The translations under genes and the position numbers were made by a program. From positions 1 through 64,000 of the forward strand of contig CAITDI010000002.1 in NCBI GenBank assembly GCA_903891095.1: 64,000 nucleotides of DNA, given 5' to 3'. Position 1 is the stretch's first letter. Every line of letters begins with the position of its first letter. This document shows positions 37,189 through 45,645 of the stretch, one piece after another. Under the pieces are notes generated by a model. That model did no database searches. It was not told the origin of the DNA and saw only the letters and a list, made by a program, of their open reading frames with translations. The DNA is from an uncultured bacterium. Its GTDB lineage: Bacteria; Planctomycetota; Phycisphaerae; Phycisphaerales; SM1A02.

Positions 37189-38226
37189 ATGAACTGCGCC
37201 TACAAACGGCTCGCCTGCGCCACCGTGTTCGCAACCATTTTCGGCGGAGCCTACGGCTTTAGCTCGATGCTTGAGCCGCCGAAGTCGCCGCCGCCGACGG
37301 TGGCCAAGCCCGCCACGCCCACCGATCCCAAGACTGATCCCAAGACTGATCCCAAGACTCCGCCGATGGAGTGCAAGGTCCCCAACGGATCCGAGCCGAC
37401 CGTGGATCTCACCGCGCTCGACAAGGTCGACGAAGGCTGCTGGTCGGAGCTCCGCAACAAGCGCGTGTACTTCGCGCACGGCACCGTCGGCACGAACATC
37501 GTCGCGGGACTGTGCGCCGTGCAGTGCCGCAAGGTCGACATCAAGCTCGATGCGATCGGCTACTGCGAGCCCGACAAGACCGACGCCGCGCCGCGCTCGG
37601 TGTTCGATTCGCCGGGAATCTTCGACGCCCAGTCGGGCAAGGCGGGCAATCCGGAGCAGAAGATCGACGAGTTCGCCAAGTTCCTCCGTTCGCCTGAAGG
37701 CACGAAGGTCGACATCGCGCTGCTCAAGTTCTGCTACTCGGACATCGGCCGCACGACCGACACCGATGCGCTCGTCGACCGCTACGGCAAGATGGTCGAG
37801 CAGCTCAAGCGCGACCGCCCCGACCTGCGGATCATCACCTGCACGGTTCCGCTCAAGAGCGAGGAGTCTGGCGCCAAGGCGCGCATGAAGAAGCTCGTTG
37901 GCGCCGGATCCGATGCGTCGAATGCCGCGCGCGGTCGTTACAACGATGCGATCCGCAAGCGCTTTCCGGCTTCGCAGGTCTTCGACATCGCCGCGACCGA
38001 ATCGCGCAAGCCCGATGGCGGCGAGGCCACCGTCAATGTCGGCGGCAAGCGCGTGCAGACGCTCGCCGCGGAGTACACCGAGGACGGCGCGCACCTCAAC
38101 CAGACCGGCCAGATGCTGCTGGCGCGTGAGTTCCTCCTCGCGCTGACCAAGCAGTGCCGCGGCGCTGCCGAGCCTGCGCCGACCGTCGGCGGTGCGTTCG
38201 GCGCCGACGAGCCGGGCGGCAAGTAA
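37189..38226 (+). CDS. Exported SGNH-hydrolase-like protein
   Basis: Protein of 345 aa with an N-terminal hydrophobic segment (about 9-25), then a Pro/Lys linker (TDPK repeats), then a domain resembling SGNH hydrolases: RVYFAHGTVGTNIV, where a GDS block would be, LLKFCYSDIG, and the C-terminal DGAHLNQTG carrying the Asp-x-x-His pair. The usual GDS serine block is not intact (HGTVG), so activity is uncertain. AAGGAGAG lies 8 nt before the ATG. Several Cys pairs (C73, C85 area and later) may form disulfides. A terminator follows at 38303. Confidence 0.75.
   Translation: MNCAYKRLACATVFATIFGGAYGFSSMLEPPKSPPPTVAKPATPTDPKTDPKTDPKTPPMECKVPNGSEPTVDLTALDKVDEGCWSELRNKRVYFAHGTVGTNIVAGLCAVQCRKVDIKLDAIGYCEPDKTDAAPRSVFDSPGIFDAQSGKAGNPEQKIDEFAKFLRSPEGTKVDIALLKFCYSDIGRTTDTDALVDRYGKMVEQLKRDRPDLRIITCTVPLKSEESGAKARMKKLVGAGSDASNAARGRYNDAIRKRFPASQVFDIAATESRKPDGGEATVNVGGKRVQTLAAEYTEDGAHLNQTGQMLLAREFLLALTKQCRGAAEPAPTVGGAFGADEPGGK
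37321..37356 (+). repeat. 12-bp tandem repeat in coding sequence
   Basis: Three copies of actgatcccaag (the first differs by one base) encoding TDPKTDPKTDPK in the linker after the signal segment. Confidence 0.9.
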
Positions 38227-38302
38227 CGCAACGATCTTTCGAGTCGGAAACCAATCGCGACGCGGGCCCCGCAATCGGGCTGGGCATCGCAACGCATGAC
38301 TC

Positions 38303-38350
38303 ACCGCGCCGCGCGACCGTGTTCACCACGCTCCGCGGCGCGGTCGTTTT
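38303..38350 (+). terminator. Terminator after the SGNH-like gene
   Basis: Perfect 11-bp arms (38303-38313 and 38334-38344) with a 20-nt loop, followed by CGTTTTT. It ends the transcript of the gene stopping at 38226. Confidence 0.75.
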
Positions 38351-38376
38351 TGAATGGGCACGCGCCGCTCAGTCAC

Positions 38377-38456
38377 CACGAACCCCCGCAGCTGGACACG
38401 AACCCCCGCAGTCGGACACGAACCCCCGCAGCTGCAGACGAATGCCCGCAGGCGGA
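38377..38456 (+). repeat. 20-bp tandem repeat, four copies
   Basis: Four copies of a 20-bp unit beginning cacgaacccccgcag, with the last copy most diverged. Non-coding, within the 356-bp gap between the two SGNH-like genes; the rest of that gap shows a terminator and nothing else recognisable. Confidence 0.93.
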
Positions 38457-38582
38457 AGCCTGCGGAACGGGTTGCATCCAATCCCGCCGTCAACCTGTTC
38501 CACCTGTGACGGTCGCTCCGTCGCCGCGCTCGGCGAAATGTCTTGGTCCTCCACCCACCGCGGGTTACTCTTGCCCCACGCG

Positions 38583-40226
38583 ATGCCTCGCCGCCTCACG
38601 ACCATCCTTTCCGCTGCCGCTGCCGCCGCTGCCGCCGCGTGCGTGGTCGTTGCCAGCGCGCATGCCGGCGACCTCACCTACGCCGACGTCCCGCGCGTCA
38701 CGGTCAGCGATGCAGCATTCTTCAAGTCACGGTTCGAGGCCGCGCGCAAGGGCGTCGTGCGGATCGCACTGTTTGGCGATTCGCAGGAGACCGCACCGTG
38801 GGGCTGGGGCTGGTACTACATGTCCTGGCTCAATGCGCGGTTCGCCGAGGTCTACGGCCCCGCGACCGAGTCGCTGCTGCTGACCGATCACACCGCGGTC
38901 GAGCGCCCGCAGTGGCTCGCGACCGTGGTCGAGAGCACCGCGCGCACCGCGTCGACGGTCGCCGCGAACCGTGCTTTGCCTCTGATCGATGTGCACGCCT
39001 TGCTCGACGCTGGTCCGACCGGCGGTTCGATGCGCGCGGTTCTGCTCGACGATGCGTCGTACTGCGTCGATCGCGCGCTCGAGCAGCGCCCGTGGTTCGA
39101 CCGCAGCGCGCCCGTCGTGGCGGAGATCCTGGCGATCGCGCGGCCAGGCTCTGGCGGCGTCGTCTGGCGCAACGCGCCGATCGACGGAAACACGCCCGAC
39201 TCCGCAGCGCCAGTCGCGCAGTCCGGCGCATTTGAATTCGCGGCCAAGACGCCTGCGGGACAGTGCATGTGGTTCACCACGCCAGCGCTCGCCAAGGCGG
39301 GTCGACGCCATGTGCAGCTCGGCATTTCCGGCAGCTCCGCCAAGAGCGGTACCGACATCGCCGGCGTGCGCTTTCGCGCGACGGGCGCGCAGCACGGCGT
39401 GGTGATGCAGGGCTTCACGCGCGGCGGAATGCAGCTGCCCGAACTCATCCAGCAGCACGGCGAGAGCGGGGCGATGCTGCGCGCGATCGGACCGTCGGTC
39501 GCGGTCCTCGCCTACGGCGCGAACGACGCGGGAAATCTCCCGACCGTCGAAGCGTGGCGTGCGCAGCTCCTTGACGCGATCGCGTGGATCCGCACCTTGA
39601 TGCAGGATCCCGCATTCCCCGTGATCATCGCGTCGGACCTGCGCGGGGACAGCGGTCCCGTTCCAGCGGCCATGATCGACCGCATGCCCGTGGTCGCGCA
39701 TCAGATCGCGCTCGCGGACCCGCATGTGCTCGCGCTGAATGTGCGCCGCATCACCGAGGAGGAATACGGCTGGGGGCCGTCGCTGCGCTATCTCGCCGAC
39801 ACCGCGCACTACAGGCCGTACGCGCAGCGGCTGCTCGCCGAGGCGTTCGTGGGCGAACTGACCCGCGCGCTCGCGCTCGCCGATCCAGCGTGCGCGCAGC
39901 CAAGCTGGGCCGATTGCGTGCGATCGTGGGGCGCCTCGTGCCAACAGGGCGGATGTCGCATGCTGATCGATGTCGAAGCCGCGGAGTTCGGGCTCCCGTG
40001 GGCTGGTGCGGGCACATCGTGCGTCGACGCCGATGGCGACGGCTACAGCGACCTCTGTCCATCGGGTGGGCCCAACGACCTCAACCACGACGGCTTTGTC
40101 GATGCGGCGGATCTCGCCGTGCTGCTGAGCGCGTGGGGCGGTGCTGGCGGGCCCGCGGACCTCAACCACGACGCCGAAGTGAACGCAGCGGACCTCGCGG
40201 CGTTTCTCGCGGCGTGGGGCGGTTAG
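38583..40226 (+). CDS. Exported SGNH-like protein with C-terminal dockerin-like repeats
   Basis: Secreted protein of 547 aa. A signal peptide with a long Ala run (residues 10-18) ends near SAHAG. The SGNH-like domain shows IALFGDSQE (GDS block I), AYGANDAG (Gly-x-Asn-Asp block III) and DTAHYRPYA (Asp-x-x-His block V), so the catalytic set seems intact; a beta-sandwich insert lies between. The C-terminus has a Cys-rich spacer, then CVDADGDGYSDLCP and two dockerin-like loops, DLNHDGFVDAADLAVLLSAW and DLNHDAEVNAADLAAFLAAW, ending in WGG. The stop overlaps the convergent hydrolase stop by 4 bp. Probably a carbohydrate esterase or lipase at the cell surface. Confidence 0.85.
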   Translation: MPRRLTTILSAAAAAAAAACVVVASAHAGDLTYADVPRVTVSDAAFFKSRFEAARKGVVRIALFGDSQETAPWGWGWYYMSWLNARFAEVYGPATESLLLTDHTAVERPQWLATVVESTARTASTVAANRALPLIDVHALLDAGPTGGSMRAVLLDDASYCVDRALEQRPWFDRSAPVVAEILAIARPGSGGVVWRNAPIDGNTPDSAAPVAQSGAFEFAAKTPAGQCMWFTTPALAKAGRRHVQLGISGSSAKSGTDIAGVRFRATGAQHGVVMQGFTRGGMQLPELIQQHGESGAMLRAIGPSVAVLAYGANDAGNLPTVEAWRAQLLDAIAWIRTLMQDPAFPVIIASDLRGDSGPVPAAMIDRMPVVAHQIALADPHVLALNVRRITEEEYGWGPSLRYLADTAHYRPYAQRLLAEAFVGELTRALALADPACAQPSWADCVRSWGASCQQGGCRMLIDVEAAEFGLPWAGAGTSCVDADGDGYSDLCPSGGPNDLNHDGFVDAADLAVLLSAWGGAGGPADLNHDAEVNAADLAAFLAAWGG

Positions 40227-40906
40227 GCGAACGCGATCTGGAACATCGCGCGCGCTTCGGCGATCTCATCCTCGAACACCGAGTGCGGGCGGCCCGGGTA
40301 GCGGCGCAATGTGACCGCGGCTCCCGCGCTCGCGAGCGCGCGTGCCGTCGCCTCGACGCGCGAGTAGGGGATGTGCGGATCGGGGTCGTTTGCGCCGAGA
40401 AACACCGGTGTTCCCGCGATGTCGGACGGCGCGCGGGGCAGGGGATCCGCATCGCCGATGGCGCCGCCCGTGAACGCCGCGATCGCGCCAAAGCGCCGCG
40501 GGTGGCGCAGCGCATGATCGAGCGACAGGCACGCGCCCTGCGAGAAACCCACGAGCGCGACGCGCGACGGCGGGATTCCCTGCGCGTCGAGCTGGTCGAT
40601 GAGCGACGCGATGAGCGCATGCGCCGACTCGACGCTCGCGCGGTTGTACTCATACGGCGCGATGAAGCGCTGCGGATACCACGAGTTCTCGCGCGCCTCG
40701 GGCGCGAGGCCGAGCATGCCGTCGACTCCGAGCTCGCGGTGGAGCGAGAGGATGTCCTCGGCGGGCGCGCCGCGGCCGTGGAGGTAGATCGCGGCGGAGC
40801 GCACCGCCCCGCGCGCCGGCGCAAGCGTGAAGATGCGCGCCCCGCGATGCGGCAGCGGCGCCTCGCGCGTATCGAGCACGGGGAGAGCTGGTTCCTGCAT
40901 GGTCAT
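40223..40906 (-). CDS. Alpha/beta hydrolase (carboxylesterase/phospholipase, MhqD-like)
   Basis: Serine hydrolase of 227 aa, PF02230 type. Seen: the oxyanion segment YLHGRGAPAEDI, the nucleophile elbow GFSQGACLSL, GANDPDPHIPY with the catalytic Asp, and PGRPHSVFEDE with the catalytic His. In Bacillus subtilis, MhqD of this family is co-regulated with MhqO/MhqE dioxygenases by MhqR during quinone stress. Here its start overlaps the stop of the dioxygenase gene (ATGA at 40903), so the pair is coupled. This context, not the sequence alone, supports a detoxification role. Confidence 0.9.
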   Translation of the reverse strand: MTMQEPALPVLDTREAPLPHRGARIFTLAPARGAVRSAAIYLHGRGAPAEDILSLHRELGVDGMLGLAPEARENSWYPQRFIAPYEYNRASVESAHALIASLIDQLDAQGIPPSRVALVGFSQGACLSLDHALRHPRRFGAIAAFTGGAIGDADPLPRAPSDIAGTPVFLGANDPDPHIPYSRVEATARALASAGAAVTLRRYPGRPHSVFEDEIAEARAMFQIAFA

Positions 40907-41811
40907 GCGAGTGCCGGCAACTGCGCGGCGATCTGCGCGCGGAACTGCTCGTATTGCGGCGGAAGCTTGAGCTCGCGCCCCAGCGCGTCGGCGGGCTCGT
41001 CGATCGCAAAGCCAGGTCCGTCGGTCGCGATCTCGAACAGCACCCCGCCCGGGATGCGGAAGTAGATCGAGCGGAAATACTGCCGATCGCGCACGGGCGT
41101 GACGGCGATGCCCGCGCCGCGAAGCACATTTGCCGCGGCCGCCTGCGCCGCATCGTCGCGCACGCGCCATGCGACATGGTGGATCGTGCCCGCGGCGAGT
41201 TGCTGCGCCGCGAGTCCAGGCGCGTCGATCACGTCGATCTCGCGCCCGCTGCCGCCGTCGCCGAGCGCGAGCCGCGTGGTGTTGCCATCGCGGGCGATCT
41301 CGCGAAAGCCCATGCCTTGGGCGAGAAACGCGCAGGTTTCCGCCGCCGAGGGCACGGTGAGCTCGACGCGCGCGATTTCGGCCGCGCACGCGGTCTGCAG
41401 CGACGACGACGATTCCTCGGCGGTGATGCGGATGCCGTCGGGATCCTCGAACGCCAGCGTGCGCGCGCCGAAACGCGCGCGCTCGTCGGTCGCGACGCCG
41501 GCCTTCGCGAGACGCGCGCGCAGCGCATCGAGCGCGCCGCCACGCACGGCGAGTGCGATCGCCGTGATCTCCTCGCCGCCGTGCAGCGCGCGCGGAGCAC
41601 GCGGCTCGGGGAAGTGCGTGAGCAGCGTCCCCGGCGCGCCGCCGCCGAGCCCGTAGTAGAGATGCCACAGCGTGGGCGCGTCGAAGTTGACCGTGCGCTT
41701 GATGAGCTCGAACCCGAGCGCTTGCGTGTGGAACCGCACATTGGCCGCCGCGCTGCCCGCGAACGCGGTCACATGGTGGATGCCGTCGACGATCGGTGCG
41801 CGTGCTGTCAT
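40903..41811 (-). CDS. mhqO: Ring-cleaving dioxygenase (MhqO/MhqE-like)
   Basis: Vicinal-oxygen-chelate protein of 302 aa with two VOC halves: GIHHVTAFAGSAAANVRFHT at the N-terminus (His metal ligand) and GTIHHVAWRVRDD in the second half, with RIPGGVLFEIATD carrying the metal Glu. NFDAPTLWHLYYG and GGAPGTLLTHFP are hallmarks of the MhqO/MhqE group that opens hydroquinone or catechol rings. It is coupled to the hydrolase and follows the old-yellow-enzyme gene by 13 bp. The three probably form one electrophile-detoxification operon under the divergent MarR regulator. Confidence 0.92.
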   Translation of the reverse strand: MTARAPIVDGIHHVTAFAGSAAANVRFHTQALGFELIKRTVNFDAPTLWHLYYGLGGGAPGTLLTHFPEPRAPRALHGGEEITAIALAVRGGALDALRARLAKAGVATDERARFGARTLAFEDPDGIRITAEESSSSLQTACAAEIARVELTVPSAAETCAFLAQGMGFREIARDGNTTRLALGDGGSGREIDVIDAPGLAAQQLAAGTIHHVAWRVRDDAAQAAAANVLRGAGIAVTPVRDRQYFRSIYFRIPGGVLFEIATDGPGFAIDEPADALGRELKLPPQYEQFRAQIAAQLPALA

Positions 41812-41824
41812 CGAGGTGCCTGCT

Positions 41825-42907
41825 TTAGCGCGGACCCGCCGCGCTCTCGGCGAGCGTCGGGTAGTCGGTGTAGCCCTTCGCGCCCGGGGCGTAGAACGTC
41901 GACTGGTCGGGCGCGTTGAGCGGCGCCTTGGCCTTGATGCGCGCGGGCAGATCGGGATTCGCGAGGAACGCCGTGCCGAACGCGACCGCGTCGACGGCGC
42001 CGCTGGCGATCGCCTTCTCGGCCTCGTCGGGCGTGTAGCCCATGTTCGCGATCAGCGTGCCCTTGAAGTTCGCGCGCGCCACCGAGAGCACATCGCCGTG
42101 CTGCTTGCCGAAGAAGTCCGCGCGCATCACGTGCAGGTACGCGATGCCCATCGCGGACAGGCGCGACGACACGTACTTGGTGAGCGCGATCGGATCGCTG
42201 TCGATCATGTTGTTGTAGCTGTTGACCGGCGAGATGCGCACGCCCACGCGCCCCGCGCCGAAGACGCCGACGACGGCCTCGGTCACCTCGAGCATCAGTC
42301 GCGCGCGGTTCTCGATCGAGCCGCCGTACGGACCGCTGCGCTTGTTGCTGCCGTCGCGCATGAACTGGTCGAGCAGGTAGCCGTTCGCGCCGTGGATCTC
42401 GACGCCGTCGAAGCCCGCGCGCTTGGCGTTCTCCGCAGCCTTGCGGAAACCCGCGACGATCTGGGGGATCTCAGCGTCGGCGAGGACGCGCGGCATCTCG
42501 TACGGCACCATCCCGTCGGGCGTGTAGACCGTGGAGTCGATCGCGATCGCGCTCGGCGCGACGGGCTGCTGGCCGTTGTTCATCGCCGAGTGGCATGCGC
42601 GCCCGCCGTGCCAGATCTGCAGGAAGATGCGCCCGCCCGCCGCGTGCACGGCGTCGGTGACCTTCTTCCAGCCCGCGACCTGCGCGTCGGAGTGCACGCC
42701 CGGTGCGCCCGGGAACGCCGCGTTGCCCGCCATCACCATCGTCGCCTCGGCGATGAGGAGTCCCGCCGTCGCGCGCTGCGCGTAGTGGGTCGCGATGAGG
42801 TCGCCCGGCACATCGCCCGCCTCCGCGCGGCAACGCGTGAGCGGCGCCATGAGGACGCGGTTGGGGAGTTCGAGCGAGCCGACCTTGATGGAGGAGAGGA
42901 GGTGCAT
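41825..42907 (-). CDS. Alkene reductase, old yellow enzyme family
   Basis: FMN-dependent ene-reductase (NemA/OYE type), 360 aa, that reduces activated C=C bonds, quinone-like electrophiles and nitro compounds with NAD(P)H. Seen: LPNRVLMAPLTRCRAE, QIWHGGRACH, the substrate-binding HGANGYLLDQF (His-x-x-Asn), RSGPYGGSIENR and the FMN-phosphate segment VAFGTAFLANPDL. I chose the ATG of MHLLSS at 42907, 32 bp from the 20-bp palindrome; an in-frame start 16 codons upstream would run through the palindrome. It is first in the operon with the MhqO-like enzyme and hydrolase. Confidence 0.95.
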   Translation of the reverse strand: MHLLSSIKVGSLELPNRVLMAPLTRCRAEAGDVPGDLIATHYAQRATAGLLIAEATMVMAGNAAFPGAPGVHSDAQVAGWKKVTDAVHAAGGRIFLQIWHGGRACHSAMNNGQQPVAPSAIAIDSTVYTPDGMVPYEMPRVLADAEIPQIVAGFRKAAENAKRAGFDGVEIHGANGYLLDQFMRDGSNKRSGPYGGSIENRARLMLEVTEAVVGVFGAGRVGVRISPVNSYNNMIDSDPIALTKYVSSRLSAMGIAYLHVMRADFFGKQHGDVLSVARANFKGTLIANMGYTPDEAEKAIASGAVDAVAFGTAFLANPDLPARIKAKAPLNAPDQSTFYAPGAKGYTDYPTLAESAAGPR

Positions 42908-42939
42908 GAAAGTGACCGTTTGAAGAGCAGCGGTGCGAA

Positions 42940-42959
42940 TTAGTTGTTGCAACAACTAA
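42940..42959. promoter_or_regulatory. Perfect 20-bp palindrome, likely MarR-family operator
   Basis: TTAGTTGTTGCAACAACTAA reads the same on both strands and is A/T-rich in a very GC-rich genome. It sits between the divergent alkene-reductase (start 42907) and MarR (start 42983) genes, where a repressor could block both promoters. Confidence 0.85.
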
Positions 42960-42982
42960 ACAGGGCTCGTAGGCTAGACATC

Positions 42983-43609
42983 ATGCGCAAGCCCGTCAAG
43001 CACTCCGCACCCGCGAAGGCGGCGAACACCGCGAAGGCGGCCATGCCCGCGAAGGCGACCACGCCCGCGAAGGCGACCACGCCCGCGAAGGCTACCAAGC
43101 CCGCGCCGCTCGCGCCCAAGCCGCCCGCCAACCTGCAGGAAGAGATCGGCAAGAAGCAGCCCTTCGAGATCGCCGAGCAGGAGGCGTATCTCAACATCCT
43201 CCGCACCTGTTCGCACGCCGCGCGGGAGTTCGCCGTGCTGTTCCGCGATCACGGCCTGTCCGACCCGCAATACAACGCACTCCGCATCGTCGGCTCCGCC
43301 GGCGACGAGGGCATTCGCTCCGAGACCATCCGCGAGCGCATGGTCGGCCTCGACTCCGATGTCACGCGGCTCGTCGACCGATTGCAGGAAGCGCGTCTCG
43401 TCGTGCGCCGGCGATGCCAGAACGACGCGCGCTGCGTCTACGTCACTGCGACGCCTTCCGGCCGCGCGCTGCTCAAGCGTGTGCAGCCCAAGGCCGACGC
43501 GCTGCATCGCGAGCAGTTCGGCCACATGTCGCGCGCGGACCTCGATGTGCTCAACCGCCTGCTGTTCTCGGCGCGCAGTCGGGTGAGTTCGCGGACGCGC
43601 GAGCGGTGA
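42983..43609 (+). CDS. MarR-family regulator with basic Ala/Lys N-terminal tail
   Basis: Winged-helix regulator of 208 aa, MhqR/MarR-like by context. The MarR domain covers about 50-200: EAYLNILRTCSHAAREFAVL, GLSDPQYNALRIVGSAGDEG, then ETIRERMVGLDSDVTRLVDR as recognition helix and RRCQNDARCVYVTATPSGRA as wing. Before it lies a tail of about 45 residues rich in PAKATT/AKAA, like the C-terminal tail of histone H1, made by a 15-bp repeat. It is divergent from the detoxification operon across a 20-bp palindrome, which is probably its operator. The Cys residues in the wing region (C137, C143 area) could sense electrophiles. Confidence 0.9.
   Translation: MRKPVKHSAPAKAANTAKAAMPAKATTPAKATTPAKATKPAPLAPKPPANLQEEIGKKQPFEIAEQEAYLNILRTCSHAAREFAVLFRDHGLSDPQYNALRIVGSAGDEGIRSETIRERMVGLDSDVTRLVDRLQEARLVVRRRCQNDARCVYVTATPSGRALLKRVQPKADALHREQFGHMSRADLDVLNRLLFSARSRVSSRTRER
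43009..43100 (+). repeat. 15-bp tandem repeat in the MarR N-terminal tail
   Basis: About six imperfect copies of cccgcgaaggcgacc (period 15 bp) encoding PAKAT-type pentapeptides. The later copies are most alike, suggesting recent expansion. Confidence 0.9.
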
Positions 43610-43673
43610 TGTTTCCGCGCGTGTGTGCGCGCGTTCGCCGCATCTCGCGCGGCTTCTCCTGTACCTTGCGCGG

Positions 43674-45617
43674 ATGAAGGACACTTTTGCGGATCTCGGC
43701 TTCGGCCAGGAACTCCTCGCCGAGCTGACGACCCTGGGATACGAAGAGCCCACGCCCATCCAGAAGGCGGCGGCGACGCCGCTTCTCGAGGGCAAGGACC
43801 TCCTCGGCCAGGCCGCGACGGGAACGGGCAAGACCGCTGCGTTCGCGCTTCCGCTGCTGCAGCGCGTGGGCAAGATGAAGCCCGCGCCCGGCAAGCCGCT
43901 CGTCCTCGTGCTCGTGCCGACGCGCGAACTCGCGGTGCAGGTGTCGGAGGCGTTCCATCGCTACGGCCGCGGACTCGGCATCTCGGTGGCGCCGATCTAC
44001 GGCGGGCAGGACTTCCATCGCCAGATCATGGCGCTCAAGCGCGGCGCGCATGTCGTGATCGCGACGCCTGGCCGCGTGCTCGACCACATGCGCCGCGGCA
44101 CGATCGCGCTCGACGGCCTCGTGTCGGTCGTGCTCGATGAAGCCGACGAGATGCTCGACATGGGATTCGCCGAGGATCTCGAGCTCATCCTCGAGGCGAC
44201 GCCCGAGACGCGGCAGACCGCGCTCTTCTCGGCGACCTTGCCGCCGCGCATCGCGGGCATCGCCGAGCGCCACCTCAAGGATCCCGCGCGCGTGCTCATC
44301 CCGCGCGACACCGCCAAGAAGGGCTCGATGCCCAAGGTGCGGCAGACCGCGTACATCATTCCCCGCGCGCACAAGATCGCCGCGCTCGGCCGCGTGCTCG
44401 ACCTCGAGAGCCCGACGCTCGCGATCATCTTCTGCCGCACGCGCCTCGAGGTCGACGAGCTCGCCGAGCGCCTCGTCGGCCGTGGATACAGCGTCGAGGC
44501 GCTGCACGGCGGCATGTCGCAGAGCGAGCGCGACCGCGTGATGAAGAAGGCCCGCGCCGCCACCGTCGACCTGCTCGTCGCGACCGACGTCGCCGCGCGC
44601 GGCATCGACATCGAGCACATCTCGCATGTCGTCAACTTCGACGTGCCCAACTCGCCCGAGGCGTACACGCACCGCATCGGCCGCACGGGCCGCGCGGGCC
44701 GCGAGGGCGTCGCGATCACGCTCGCCGAGCCGCGCGAGCATCGCCTCGTCCGCAACATCGAGTGGATCACCAAGCAGAAGATCGAGATCGCGACCGTGCC
44801 CACGCCGCACGACGTGAAGGCGCGCCGGCTCGATCTCACCAAGGGCACCGTGCGCGAGGCGATCATCGCGGGCGAACTCGATGGATTCCGCACGGTCGTC
44901 GAGTCGCTCGCGGGCGAGTACGACCTGATGGATGTCGCCGCTGCCGCGGTCAAGCTCGCGCACGAAGCGCTCGCTGGTTCCGCCGCCGAGGAAGACGACC
45001 TGCACATCCCGACCTACGACAGCTTCGCGCGCCCCGAGCGCCCGGCGCAGCGTCCGTACGGCAACGAGGGCGGCGGTGGTGGTGGATACCGCGACCGTCC
45101 GTACGGTGGCCGTCCCTACGGTGACCGGCAGAACGACCGTCCGTACGGCCGTCCGCTCACGCCGCGTCCTCCGTTCAGCAATGGTGGCGGCAACGCTGGC
45201 AACGGCGGCGATGCTTCTGGCGACGAGCGCCCGATCTACGAGCGTCCGCGCAGTGGTCCGCCGCAGGGCGGTGTGTTCTCGCGTCCTGGCCCGCAGCAGG
45301 GCGGTGCGGGTGGGCAAGGTGGTCCGCGCGGCGGATTCCAGCCGCGTGGCGACATGCACGCGCGCGACATGGTGCGCGTCTACATCGCGGCCGGCCGCAA
45401 CATGGGCATGCGTCCCGCGGATCTCGTGGGCGCGATCGCCAACGAAGCCAACGTGAACCCGCGCGGCATCGGCGACATCGAGATCGCCGACGCGTTCTCG
45501 CTGGTCGAGCTGCCGTCGGGTGACGCCGAGCGCGTGGTCGAGGCGCTGCGCGGCGCAACGCTGCGCGGCCGCAAGGTCGCAGTGCGCGTGGATGACGGGC
45601 GCCGCAGGCAGAAGTAA
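43674..45617 (+). CDS. DEAD-box RNA helicase (DeaD/CsdA-like)
   Basis: ATP-dependent RNA helicase of 647 aa. Motifs: FADLGF, Q motif (EPTPIQKAA), ATGTGKT (I), PTRELAVQ (Ia), TPGR (Ib), DEADEM (II), SAT (III), RGIDIEHISHV (V) and HRIGRTGRAGREG (VI). After residue 440 comes a Gly/Arg/Pro/Tyr-rich tail of about 120 residues with YRDRPYGGRPYGDR, then a DbpA-like RNA-binding domain (RVYIAAGRNMGMRPADLVGA, about 567-645). This is the DeaD/CsdA layout, with a role in ribosome assembly and cold adaptation. The ATG follows a stretch with an in-frame GTG 17 codons upstream that lacks a plausible ribosome site. Confidence 0.96.
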   Translation: MKDTFADLGFGQELLAELTTLGYEEPTPIQKAAATPLLEGKDLLGQAATGTGKTAAFALPLLQRVGKMKPAPGKPLVLVLVPTRELAVQVSEAFHRYGRGLGISVAPIYGGQDFHRQIMALKRGAHVVIATPGRVLDHMRRGTIALDGLVSVVLDEADEMLDMGFAEDLELILEATPETRQTALFSATLPPRIAGIAERHLKDPARVLIPRDTAKKGSMPKVRQTAYIIPRAHKIAALGRVLDLESPTLAIIFCRTRLEVDELAERLVGRGYSVEALHGGMSQSERDRVMKKARAATVDLLVATDVAARGIDIEHISHVVNFDVPNSPEAYTHRIGRTGRAGREGVAITLAEPREHRLVRNIEWITKQKIEIATVPTPHDVKARRLDLTKGTVREAIIAGELDGFRTVVESLAGEYDLMDVAAAAVKLAHEALAGSAAEEDDLHIPTYDSFARPERPAQRPYGNEGGGGGGYRDRPYGGRPYGDRQNDRPYGRPLTPRPPFSNGGGNAGNGGDASGDERPIYERPRSGPPQGGVFSRPGPQQGGAGGQGGPRGGFQPRGDMHARDMVRVYIAAGRNMGMRPADLVGAIANEANVNPRGIGDIEIADAFSLVELPSGDAERVVEALRGATLRGRKVAVRVDDGRRRQK

Positions 45618-45645
45618 CGCCAGTCCCAACATCATCCTCATCCGC

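Noticed and set aside
38377-38456. Array of regularly spaced repeats considered as CRISPR
   Set aside because: The units are directly adjacent with no spacers, so it is a tandem repeat and not a CRISPR array.
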